Part shown: one piece after another, positions 43,377 through 52,640 of the stretch
How the letters are laid out: each line of letters opens with the position of its first letter
Numbering within the stretch: position 1 is the stretch's first letter
NCBI GenBank assembly: GCA_018806915.1
Contig: JAGKQI010000049.1
Location: 1 to 64,000, forward strand
DNA: 64,000 nt
Source: Phytophthora colocasiae
Lineage: Eukaryota; Oomycota; Peronosporomycetes; Peronosporales; Peronosporaceae
Direction of reading: 5' to 3'
Notes under the pieces: generated by a model
Seen by the model: the letters and a program-made list of their open reading frames with translations, nothing else
Database searches by the model: none
What the model was told of the DNA's origin: nothing
Made by a program: the position numbers and the translations under genes

Positions 43377-45114
43377 CTATTGCCGGTTCAAACACTTGGC
43401 CTTCCACTTGTTCACAGTCTTCAGACGCTTGGCACGGTGCTCTTTCTTTTTGATCAGCTCGATGCAAGTAGTCAACTTGTCTAAACAGTCGATGGTAGAT
43501 GAGTCCGAAAGAGGTTCCCAATCACTCGACCGGTAGGCTATCACGTCGTTGAGTTTCTTTAACTCCTTGTCAAGTTGATCCAGAGAAAAAATGCCATCCT
43601 GCCATTGTTCCAGCTGAGCTAATACCGACATCAAAACCCCCACCTTCGCTTCCGTTGCCTTTGACCACGACGGCGCCTTCGAAACCACTGGCTGAGACGA
43701 GTGTCTCACTTTTGTTTTTACCACATCAAGAAGCGCACGCACACCAGTAGAAAGCCTGGTGCAAATCAAGAGGGGTAGAGTAAGTTTAACCGCGGGAGTT
43801 CAGTAAGTTAGAGATAGAGCACGTACTTCCCCCATTCACGTTGTTTTTGCTTGTCTGGAAACTTTTTACCGTACGCAGCAATATTGCTCGCATATAGACG
43901 GTATGCTTTGGCTGTGTCGTCTTGAAGTGGAGCCTCAGTAATCCAACGACGCACGTCAGTCACAGACGCAAGCACAGCGTCTGAGTGCACACAAATGAAG
44001 TCGTCCGCCATCACTTGCTGGATCAACCCCAGTGCTTCTAGAATACGTTTCGGCTTTGTAGTGGGCGACTGCGAATGGATTTTGTGGCTCAGCTTGATAT
44101 AAGTCCCTAGCAGATCTTCCAATGAGATGCCCGTCGCTGCAGGCTTCGTGATGGCAAAACTCTCAGTAGCGCTCTGAAGCTTAGCAGGGACACTCATTTC
44201 AAGACTCTCCAGCTCTGCTCGGGCACTATCCTCATAAGGAAATTAGCGAGTTAACATCCTCAAAACGACTGACACAATTCTTACCGGTGGAAGAAGACGC
44301 GTAGCACCTCATTCTTGGAGCATGCGTCCGACAACACAGCGATCAAAGACTTCATTTGCTTCACGTACTCTGTAGTCCACTCGATCTTTCTGAACACCTT
44401 AACAGAAGCTTCAAGCGCACGAGCAACAACCTCGACTGCTGCGTTATCTGTTGTATGTGCATTGTAACCAGCTTGACGGTTGAGGATCTGCTTGATGTTG
44501 AACAATGCCGTCACCCACTGGTACTGCATGTGATCCTGAACCGATCTTTCGAACACCTTAATGCTTCTAATTGTTTTCAGAGCTTCCTGAGCCAGCGTCA
44601 AATCTGAGTTCTTCGTCTTTTCCTCTCCAGATCCGTTCGCTTTCCGCTCAACCACTTGTTTCTTCTTCTTCCGTACCATCTTTTCTTCTCCACTGCTGGA
44701 TGAACCACTTGACGAACCACTAAATGATTCACTTGAAGAAGATTCTACAGTTTTCTCCTTTTTGTCTTCTTCTTCTCGTTTCCTCTTCTTCTCTTCCACC
44801 TCCAAGTCTTTCACTTTCATTTTAGCAGCCACTTTTTCCAATTTCTTTTCCAATTTCTGCTGTAGTTGCATAGTACTATCCATCACTTCCAGAAGACTTT
44901 CACTACGACCAGCAGAAGGTTTTCCCTGTTCCAATTGGTTCACTGCATCACGAACTTCTTCAACTTTGGCAAAAGTAGCCACAGCATCATCCACAACTTT
45001 TGCCAGCGTAGAGTATTGCTCTTTCAGAATAATATTGGAGCTTCGGTGCAGCTCCTGCGGCCTCACGTGCGCCAGGATACGCTCATACAGCGCCAAAGTG
45101 TCCAGTGACGCCAT
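43377..45114 (-). CDS. ERIL-family coiled-coil/acidic protein, intact three-exon copy
   Basis: Exon 1 starts at 45114 with MASLDTLALYERILAHV. I prefer this ATG to an upstream in-frame GTG at 45168. It includes a heptad-like helix (residues 45-125), a Lys/Glu tract (EEKKRKREEEDKKEK), a Ser-rich acidic linker near 135-155, basic KKKKQVVERK, then a helical block ending VLRVFFHR. A GTAAGA donor near 44283 and an acceptor near 44229 join to exon 2 (44228-43828), which encodes SVPAKLQSATESFAITK. A GTACGT donor near 43827 and the acceptor caccAG near 43757 lead to exon 3, ending KAKCLNRQ at 43377. Exon 2 has a helical arrangement slightly like the TFIIS N-terminal fold, low confidence. Function unknown. 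Basic and acidic tracts suggest a nuclear protein. About nine other, mostly broken, relatives lie in the window. Confidence 0.8.
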
Positions 45115-45164
45115 GGAGACCAAATAAATGGACAGGAGGGGTACACTATTCGTAACCCTTAGCA

Positions 45165-46032
45165 CCAACGCAATACCTCCGAAATATTATAGAAATGATT
45201 GGTATGTATTATCAAAGGATTCAGACCTATTCGAACGTACCAGTGCAGGAATTACACCGGAGTTGCAATGGGGTATTACAAGAGGACTTTGCATCAGTTG
45301 TTGCTGCTGTGGGCCACGTAGCGGGAGCATTTGCCAACTTTTCTGAAGCTGTTGCTCGAAGGACACAAATCGACTGTACGTAGTGCCAGTATTGATGGAA
45401 ACGACTGCTAACTCAATCAGATTGCAACAAAAAATTGAGCAGAGATTAGCTGTATTGGCGGATAGGATGATTATGAAGAATTATTCTGAGAAGACGAGGA
45501 AGCGAGAGGAAGTAAGTCCACGGTCCAGTGCTAAAGTGGGAGCGAAGGATGAAAATATGAGTGATTCTAAGGCAAATGAACAATGTGAGCTTAGCAGCAC
45601 TAATTCTTCGGAAGTGGGTGCTTCATTAGAGAGCGGTAACACAAAGGCAGAAACGACGAAGAAGGGAACTGAGCAGAATGGATTGTCGGAAGTTACCAAG
45701 ATGAGGTCAGAAGCACAGACGCAGCACATTTAGAAACAGTCTTGGTGGTTATCACAGATGACGTGGAGGAGGAGGAGAATAGTTGATTAACTTCGGACAG
45801 TCGTTTTGCAGACCTATGCTACTACGTTATTAACAATTCTAACATCGTGGAATCCATGTGCGTTGTCTTGGAAGCAGATATGTGGCTGACCAAGAAGTTC
45901 TTACCCTGATAGTCGTGGTTAAAAAGTTGCTGTATCACACGGCTTACGGATGGGATGCCCGTCAAGATCTAGCGGCGCAGGAGGAACTGAAACATATCGT
46001 CGAAAAAAACAGCCAGTGGAAACCTCAACACT
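45165..46032 (+). pseudogene. Right-arm ERIL copy, interrupted by a Gypsy element
   Basis: From 45195 the plus strand gives MIGMYYQRIQTYSNVPVQEL then HRSCNGVLQEDF. FANFSEAVA follows, then, after a frame change, MPVLMETTANSIRLQQK and an acidic/serine segment to 45731. These follow the order of the intact gene, with which it shares a head-to-head start region. After a further junction, 45858-46032 encodes a C-terminal piece ending EELKHIVEKNSQWKPQHSE. Homology then stops. The last coding bits (DLLRSIAKWNINDPPLT in the left arm) reappear at about 54466-54515, on the far side of the Gypsy element. Internal stops and a missing middle block (KNPQFEKRQ region) make it a pseudogene. Confidence 0.65.
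45191..45198 (-). promoter_or_regulatory. Oomycete initiator upstream of the intact ERIL gene
   Basis: On the minus strand this reads TCATTTCT, a perfect YCAYTYYY match, 77 bp before the ATG at 45114. The flanking bases CCAATCATTTCTATAAT are the same as at the METTL18-like promoter (37735-37751). Confidence 0.55.
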
Positions 46033-46080
46033 CAGAAGTCGAACCCTGGGTCGTCGACTGCGAGCGCTGGTAGACAATGA

Positions 46081-48591
46081 AGGGGGCTGGAGGAAGGGAA
46101 GGAAGGAGTCGCGCCTTCCTCCTGCCAGCTGGACGACTTGACGAGGGACACTGAACGTCGTACTACTACTAAGAGTGCGGCCTCGGTGGCCTCTCCGGGA
46201 ACTGCGAAGAGTGAACGGATGGAAATTGAAGTGAATGAGACTGTGAATGAGACTGTGAATGAGACTGTGAATGGAATGGCTGAGAGAGCTGATGATGAAG
46301 AGAAGTGTACGGTGACAGCTTATGTGGGAGACCTGATGAAGGGCCCCAACTCTGAGCTACACCCGGATGACCGTCCGACTAGAGGGAGTACTGGGAGGTT
46401 CGATCCTAGTTATAGGAGATCTCCCCTTCGGAAACCTAAGGTGGTTGAATGTGACTGGACGACTAAAGTGAACGGAACGACGAGAGTGAACGAGACTGAA
46501 AATGGAAGTGACCGCCTGGGTTTTGATGACATTTTTTTCGAGCCTAATGTGGATGTGGTTGATGAAATGAGCGAGAGTGAGGATGAAGAAACAAACAGTG
46601 TCGAAGAAGAAGTAGCTCCTATGGGGGAGCAGCCGGATGAAATAAGTGAGTCGATGAATACCCCTACGAGAGTTGAAGAAAAAGTAACCCCTACGAGAAA
46701 TGAAGAGTCGATGAAAACCCCTACGAGAATTGAAGAGTCGATGAATACCCCTACGAGAATTGAAGAAAAAGTAACCCCTACGAGAAATGAAGAGTCGATG
46801 AAAACCCCTACGAGAATTGAAGAGTCGACGATAACCCCTACGAGAAATGAAGAGCGGACGACAACCCTGACGAGAGATAGTGAGTCGACCACTACCGAAG
46901 CCAATCCTGAAGTGGCTTCCGACGAACCAGATGAAAAACTAGATGACGAAGAAGATGTGACGCCTACCACCGACGGGACTGGTGGGGGCGAGGCGAGTAC
47001 TACAATTGACGCTTTAAGAGTGTCTCCTGATGAGAGCGGGTGTATATTACCGGACAGAACTGCGGATGTGACGTCTACCACCGATGGAACTGGTGGGGGT
47101 GAGGCGAGCATCAACGAAGCTACTCAAGAGGAGACGAAGGAACATGAGAGAGTATTTTCGACTGGAGAATTGGATGAGCTGACTGAAGGACTGGACTTAG
47201 GCGTGGAGACTGAGAGAGAAGAATATGACAAGGAACTAGAGGAGCGACTCTTTCCTTTGGATGAAGTGGAACTTAAGAGACGAGTGAAAGAGAATTCAAC
47301 GCAAGTGGGCGAGATGTCGCTCGAGGACTTGAGCACTGTGTTGGGGATTGAAGAGGAAGTGTTGGCACGCACCCGTGAGTCGTCACCGGGTGTACTCTCA
47401 TCCCCTGAGTACTGGCTGGACTGGTACCGTAAAACCTTGGCCACAACTGGTGCGGCCAAGCGTGCCAACCGTGATTTCAGCGACTTGGGTAAGTCGACGG
47501 AGAGTGGAAGGCCCAAGCCTAATGTGACCGGAGAAGACTCCGACGAACGGGACGTTGGAGGTGGAAGGATGGCGCCTACTCCCAAAATAGATGACGTTGG
47601 GGCACTCCATGAGCTACCCCCAACCTCGTCTACTGAGGAAATGGTGATCGCCAATGTGGCGGTAGACTTGAATGAGGCTCTCACGTCGAGTGCCGTGAGC
47701 GCCGTATCGGTCTCTGCGCGTCGAAGTCGACATCTAGATCCGAAGTGGCGTGCATTGGTCAACCAGACAGTGTACTACCTGGTCAAAGAAGAAGAAAAAG
47801 CTAATGCGGTATGTGTAGACTGTGGAACGTTACTGCTGCCCGACTACGTCCCGCCGGAGGTTGACTTCGAAGGAACTGACCTCGATGAGCGAGCGTTAGC
47901 CAAAGTGGCTCCCTACTATAGAGTGATGAGTGGATCGGTGATGAAACAGATCTTGAAGACAGTTGTGAAGAAGTACCATGGTGATGGTCCACTCATTCGA
48001 GCCAAGCTGCAAGAGCGTGAAGGGCGCTGCGAGGAGTGCTTGCGGACGGCTCTCCCCAAACGGAAGGTTCACTCCCCCAAGCGAGTTCAGTTCGACGGTT
48101 CCTCACTAACTAGTGAGAGTGCCGAAGAACTCGGGCCCAACTGTCCGAGGGAGTGCTCGAACAGCGTGTATGATTACGCGTATGTGGTAGCTGAACCAGT
48201 ACCTCCCAAGCCTCCGCCTGAGAGGGACCGACCGAAACCCGGGATAGTCGAAGTTGACGAATCTTGTGCAGCAGATGAGGAGTGTGTGGTTTCGGAAGGA
48301 AAGAGAGTGATCGGATCCGTCAGTGGAGTGGAAGCCGTCTCGGCTGGATACGTCGACTGCGTGCCCGTTGAGTTGCTGATCGACTCGGGAGCAGTCGTCA
48401 GTTTGATCGATCGGAAGGTGCTACGACGTATCGGCCGGGCTGACGCCCCGTTGAGACCCTACTCGGGGAACTTGAACGGTGTGTCAGGCCACTCCCTGAA
48501 AATTAGTGGTATCGTCGACTTACCCTTGAGACTTGGATCAGTGGAAGTGACTCGACCGTTCGTAGTGGTTGAGCGGATGCTGTGGATGTAA
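46081..48591 (+). CDS. Gypsy ORF1: charged N-terminus and retropepsin
   Basis: The frame is open from 46081, and the first ATG is at 46219. The N-terminal half is strongly acidic. It contains tandem repeats of 10-12 residues (PTRIEES, PTRNEES and variants) at 46650-46870, and I see no Gag capsid core there. A middle segment has two Cys pairs (CVDCG near 47814 and CEEC near 48030) that could bind a metal. The retropepsin active site is VELLIDSGAVVSLIDRKVL (48370-48425), with the catalytic D-S-G. The frame ends at 48591 just before the protease's final VDVILGTHSL block, which is encoded by ORF2 in the -1 frame. ORF1 may be truncated at its 5' end, since the element lacks its 5' LTR. Confidence 0.8.
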   Translation, partial: RGLEEGKEGVAPSSCQLDDLTRDTERRTTTKSAASVASPGTAKSERMEIEVNETVNETVNETVNGMAERADDEEKCTVTAYVGDLMKGPNSELHPDDRPTRGSTGRFDPSYRRSPLRKPKVVECDWTTKVNGTTRVNETENGSDRLGFDDIFFEPNVDVVDEMSESEDEETNSVEEEVAPMGEQPDEISESMNTPTRVEEKVTPTRNEESMKTPTRIEESMNTPTRIEEKVTPTRNEESMKTPTRIEESTITPTRNEERTTTLTRDSESTTTEANPEVASDEPDEKLDDEEDVTPTTDGTGGGEASTTIDALRVSPDESGCILPDRTADVTSTTDGTGGGEASINEATQEETKEHERVFSTGELDELTEGLDLGVETEREEYDKELEERLFPLDEVELKRRVKENSTQVGEMSLEDLSTVLGIEEEVLARTRESSPGVLSSPEYWLDWYRKTLATTGAAKRANRDFSDLGKSTESGRPKPNVTGEDSDERDVGGGRMAPTPKIDDVGALHELPPTSSTEEMVIANVAVDLNEALTSSAVSAVSVSARRSRHLDPKWRALVNQTVYYLVKEEEKANAVCVDCGTLLLPDYVPPEVDFEGTDLDERALAKVAPYYRVMSGSVMKQILKTVVKKYHGDGPLIRAKLQEREGRCEECLRTALPKRKVHSPKRVQFDGSSLTSESAEELGPNCPRECSNSVYDYAYVVAEPVPPKPPPERDRPKPGIVEVDESCAADEECVVSEGKRVIGSVSGVEAVSAGYVDCVPVELLIDSGAVVSLIDRKVLRRIGRADAPLRPYSGNLNGVSGHSLKISGIVDLPLRLGSVEVTRPFVVVERMLWM
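46650..46870 (+). repeat. Coding tandem repeats in Gypsy ORF1
   Basis: About seven copies of a 30-36-bp unit around 'acccctacgagaa(t/a)tgaagagtcg' encode alternating PTRIEES and PTRNEES peptides. They alternate regularly (MNTPTRIEE, KVTPTRNEE, SMKTPTRIEE), indicating higher-order duplication of a 2-3-unit block. Confidence 0.85.
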
Positions 48592-51500
48592 TACTCGGGA
48601 CCCACTCACTCAAGATGTTCAGAGCTGTGATTGACCTAGACTCGAACACGGTTACTCTGAAAGACACGAACGAAGTGTTTTCGCTTGGGTCCCCGCGCGT
48701 GGAAGAAGTGTACTCCGCCCGCATCAGTTCGACCGTCAGGCTCTGCCCTGGTGGTCAGGCGCTAGTAGCCTCTGAAGTGAGTGGACGAGCCCGTGATGGA
48801 GACACCGTACTCGTTGAGGGAGTACCGGGACTTGATGGTACCGTTCGGGTGGCGCGCACTCTTTGCACTGTGAACCAAGGGAAGTTGCTTGTCGAAGTGT
48901 GCAACGCGTCCACGGAGGAGCTTATTATCAAGAAGGGGACACATCTAGCCGCGGCAACTGTAGTGCCCGACTCTGCATTTATGAGTGAATCGACGTCGAG
49001 TCCTTCGACTAACCCATCAGCTACTCCGTCTGCACGGCGACTCTCAACTAAACTTGACTGGGTGCACTCTGTAGTGAGAAGCGCGACTATGACCGATGAA
49101 CCGACTCGTCATCCCATGCCGGGACTCGACAAGGTGTTACAAGAGGAGTTCGCGATAGACTTCTCCGGCTCGAAATTAGACCCTGAGCAAAAGGAACTGT
49201 TCCGACAGACTCTGGAGTCGTTCGGCGACTTGTTTGTGGAGACTTCTATGAAGCCGGGACGAACCCACTTGTTGGAGTTCGAGATTGATACGGGGGATCA
49301 TCCACCCGTCAAACAGAGACCGTACCGAGTGTCCAAGGCTGAAGGTGACGTTATGGAGGCTGAAGTACAGCAGTACCTCGACTTAGGGTTAATCCAGCCG
49401 TCGGCCAGCCCCTGGGCTAGTCCTGTGCTGATGATCCGGAAACCGGACGGGGGTATTCGATTCTGCATCGACTACCGTCGACTCAATGCGGTGACCGTCA
49501 AGGACTGCTACCCGATGCCACTCATCGACGACATCTTGGACGTGCTTGGGAACGCCAAACTATTCTCTACTATGGATATTGCGTCGGGCTACTGGAATGT
49601 GCCCATGGCCAGAGGAAGTGTGGGGAAGACGGCGTTCACTTGCAAGTTCGGACTATACGAGTGGTTGGTGATGCCCTTCGGACTGTGTAACGCAGTACCT
49701 GCCTTCGAGAGACTTATGGAGAGTGTACTGGTCGACTTGAAGTGGCGTACCTGTCTGGTCTACTTGGATGACTGTGTGGTATTCAGTGAAGACTTCCCTA
49801 CTCATCTAGTTCGCCTGAGGCAAGTACTCGAACGGTTCAGGACTGCCGGGTTCAAGCTCAAGATGAAGAAGTGCAAGTGGGGTCGAGACCAAGTGGCTTT
49901 CTTAGGTCACATCGTCACCCCCTCGGGTATACTTCCCAATCCTGAGAAGGTGAAGGCGGTCATGACGGTCGAACGACCGACCGACCTTCGAGGAGTACGT
50001 GCTTTCTTGGGGTTGACCAGCTACTTCCGTAGGTACATCCCTGGGTATGCTGCCATCTCGGCCCCGATCGAGAGGTTGAAGATGAAGGGTGCACCTTTCA
50101 TATGGAGCCCCGACTGCGAGTCCGCGTTTGTACAGTTAAAGCGCAAATTGGTCGAGCCGCCTATCCTGGTCTACCCCGACTTCAGTAAGAGGTTTAAGCT
50201 GTTCGTCGACTCGTCCAAGTTGGCGGTGGGCGCTTGCCTCATGCAGGAAGTAGCTGGACGGGATAGGGTAGTAGCCTATGCAAGTAAGTTGCTGGTTGGT
50301 TCGGAGAAGAACTGGATCAACAAGCAAGATGGTACTTCGGAGATCGAGTGCTGGGGAATAGTGTGGGCGACTCGCAAGTTTCGGTGCTACCTCGACCGGA
50401 ACGAGTTCGACCTCTATACGGATCACAAGGCGCTGCTATGGGTGTTCAACGACACCAACCGGACGAGTAATGCCAAGCTGGCCAGGTGGGCGATGGAGTT
50501 GTCGCAACTACGTTTCAAGGTGTATCATCGACCAGGTACCTCGATGGGGCATGTAGATGGTCTGTCGAGGTTGCATGCATCCACAGTCAGTGCGGTTACC
50601 ATGGCCGATCTACTCAACGAAGCGAACGATGGAGAGGTGGAGTCAGTTCAGGTCGGGGAGTCGACGACTCTTCGGAGAGAAAACCCCGCGACAGTTCCAG
50701 TTACCGAAGCAGTCGAGACTGGTGTTCGAGTCGAGGTCGGGGAGCACTCTCCGGTCGAAGCTTCGAGTGGACCTACTCTAGCCGAGGGAGTAGACGACGG
50801 GCTGATGTTCGAGGGGAGTGGTCGAATCCAGGTCGGGGAGAAGCCGACCGAGGCGACTACTAGGAGAATTGGTCGACGAGGACCTACTCCACCCGACGAC
50901 GACCAACTACTCGTGTCTCCCGTCGACGTGTTTGGACTAGACCAGGCCCGCTTTTTGGAGGAACAGAAGAGAACCCCCTGGATCCTCGCCATGATTGCCT
51001 TCCTGGAGAGTGGAGCTTTGGCTCTAGATGCTCAACTTCGGGCTAAGGTGCTGTCGCTCGCCCCCAACTACACTGTGAAGAACGGAGTACTCATGAGGAA
51101 AGTACACCTGAAGGCTCGAGCTGGACCTGCCAGTTCGTTGGAAGTACCGGTGATACCCATCCAGTACATCTCGACCGTCCTACATCACTGCCATGCTGAC
51201 GTCTTCTCCGCCCATGTGGGTGTGACTAAAACAATGGACCGTGTGCGCAAACATGCCTACTGGCATGGATGGAAGAAGGATGTAGCTGAGTACGTCCGAG
51301 AGTGTACTGTGTGTGGGAGTGGCAAGGGCTACCGACCGTGGAGGAACGGTCTCATGCAGAAGATGCCGATCCAAGAGTTGTCTGGACCCTTCTCACTACT
51401 GGTAGTAGATGCCGTCGGCCCACTGGTGACAACACCTCGAGGTAACAAGTTTATCCTGGTGTTCGCCGACTACTTTACCCGATGGGTAGAAGCTTTCGCG

Positions 51501-52640
51501 GTCGAACGACTAGACTCAGTGACTTTCGTGGAGACTATGGTGGATGAAGTGATCTCTCGGCATGGAGTACCTGAGAAGCTACTGAGCGACCAGGGATCGA
51601 ACTTCATCTCTGAACTCGCTCGTTCGCTGTATGAGACTCTTGGGATCAAGAAGTTGTTCGGGGCTGCATACCACCCCCAAACACAGGGGCTGGTAGAACG
51701 CTTCAATGGCACACTACTGGGTATGCTGAGGATGTACGTGAGTGAGTCTCAGGATGACTGGGACCGGTACCTACCCCGGGTACTCTTTGCCTACCGGACG
51801 TCATACCACGAAGCTCTCGGCGACTCACCTTTCTTTAGTCTGTATGGACGTGATCCAGTACTACCCCTTGATCTAGCCTTCCTGAATACGACTGCTCAGT
51901 GGAAGAGCAATGAAGTAGCTGCTTATCGGCGTCGACTATACCTGTCTCTCAGAGACACCCGTCGACTGGTGGAGCGTCAACTACTGAAGGCTCAAGGTCG
52001 ACATGAGGATCGACTACAGGGTCAGAGGTCCGTCAAGTTCTCCGAAGGAGATGCTGTCTGGGTGTACCAGTACTTCCGAGCAAAACGAGGAGAGAAGACC
52101 TCCCGGAAATTGGCGTTCTCGTGGCATGGACCTTACCGAGTGGTCGGAACTGTGGGCGAGAATGCCTATAGGATTGCTATCCCCTCTCACCCCAACCGAG
52201 TGGTAACCATCAACGTGAGCCGACTGAAACCTTTCCAGGGCCGATGGAGTCGACCCTACCCTACCGAGATCCCACCTGGCGTTGATATGAACCCCGGAGA
52301 AGATGACGATGGTCCACTAGTTGAAGAAGATCTACCTAGGACTAGTTACGTGGAACGACTGGTGATCGGCTCAGAGGAGACGGCATTCACTGGTGGTGCT
52401 CTTCCTGTCGTCGACATACTAGCTCGAAGACGGAAGGCTGGAGAGCTGCAGTATCTGGTTCTACTAGCTACTTACGAGACTAGATGGTGCCCGTCTACTT
52501 CGCTGAAACCGACGTTCGATGTACTTATCACTGCTTTTGAGAACACTCGTCGCAAGGAGCAAGGGCTCCCGGAGTTGCGACGGAGTGCTCGACTCGCCGA
52601 CGCGAACGCTACTATCGACGAGGACGAGCTACTTTTCTAG
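48582..52640 (+). CDS. Gypsy Pol: reverse transcriptase, RNase H, integrase, chromodomain-like end
   Basis: The 1352-codon frame overlaps ORF1 by 10 bp in the -1 frame and begins inside the protease (VDVILGTHSL; the first codon is GTG, not a true start). RT motifs include KPDGGIRFCIDYRRLN (about 49440), FSTMDIASGYWNV, VMPFGLCNAVPAFERLM and the catalytic VYLDDC (49760). RNase H has LFVDSSKLAVGACLMQE (50200) and LYTDHKALLWVF. The integrase has an HHCC finger (HHCHAD near 51185, CTVCGSGK near 51305). Its D,D-E core has LLVVDAVGPL (51402), LLSDQGSNF (51580) and the Glu in GLVERFNG (51690). A GPYRVV segment and a C-terminal QYLVLLATYETRW block, similar to a chromodomain, follow. Ends LRRSARLADANA. 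It appears fully open and could be functional apart from the protease frame break. Confidence 0.92.
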   Translation: MDVILGTHSLKMFRAVIDLDSNTVTLKDTNEVFSLGSPRVEEVYSARISSTVRLCPGGQALVASEVSGRARDGDTVLVEGVPGLDGTVRVARTLCTVNQGKLLVEVCNASTEELIIKKGTHLAAATVVPDSAFMSESTSSPSTNPSATPSARRLSTKLDWVHSVVRSATMTDEPTRHPMPGLDKVLQEEFAIDFSGSKLDPEQKELFRQTLESFGDLFVETSMKPGRTHLLEFEIDTGDHPPVKQRPYRVSKAEGDVMEAEVQQYLDLGLIQPSASPWASPVLMIRKPDGGIRFCIDYRRLNAVTVKDCYPMPLIDDILDVLGNAKLFSTMDIASGYWNVPMARGSVGKTAFTCKFGLYEWLVMPFGLCNAVPAFERLMESVLVDLKWRTCLVYLDDCVVFSEDFPTHLVRLRQVLERFRTAGFKLKMKKCKWGRDQVAFLGHIVTPSGILPNPEKVKAVMTVERPTDLRGVRAFLGLTSYFRRYIPGYAAISAPIERLKMKGAPFIWSPDCESAFVQLKRKLVEPPILVYPDFSKRFKLFVDSSKLAVGACLMQEVAGRDRVVAYASKLLVGSEKNWINKQDGTSEIECWGIVWATRKFRCYLDRNEFDLYTDHKALLWVFNDTNRTSNAKLARWAMELSQLRFKVYHRPGTSMGHVDGLSRLHASTVSAVTMADLLNEANDGEVESVQVGESTTLRRENPATVPVTEAVETGVRVEVGEHSPVEASSGPTLAEGVDDGLMFEGSGRIQVGEKPTEATTRRIGRRGPTPPDDDQLLVSPVDVFGLDQARFLEEQKRTPWILAMIAFLESGALALDAQLRAKVLSLAPNYTVKNGVLMRKVHLKARAGPASSLEVPVIPIQYISTVLHHCHADVFSAHVGVTKTMDRVRKHAYWHGWKKDVAEYVRECTVCGSGKGYRPWRNGLMQKMPIQELSGPFSLLVVDAVGPLVTTPRGNKFILVFADYFTRWVEAFAVERLDSVTFVETMVDEVISRHGVPEKLLSDQGSNFISELARSLYETLGIKKLFGAAYHPQTQGLVERFNGTLLGMLRMYVSESQDDWDRYLPRVLFAYRTSYHEALGDSPFFSLYGRDPVLPLDLAFLNTTAQWKSNEVAAYRRRLYLSLRDTRRLVERQLLKAQGRHEDRLQGQRSVKFSEGDAVWVYQYFRAKRGEKTSRKLAFSWHGPYRVVGTVGENAYRIAIPSHPNRVVTINVSRLKPFQGRWSRPYPTEIPPGVDMNPGEDDDGPLVEEDLPRTSYVERLVIGSEETAFTGGALPVVDILARRRKAGELQYLVLLATYETRWCPSTSLKPTFDVLITAFENTRRKEQGLPELRRSARLADANATIDEDELLF

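Noticed and set aside
46410..47762. Long minus-strand open frames opposite Gypsy ORF1
   Set aside because: They are Ser/Val-rich reflections of the repetitive acidic ORF1 and have no domain or start context.
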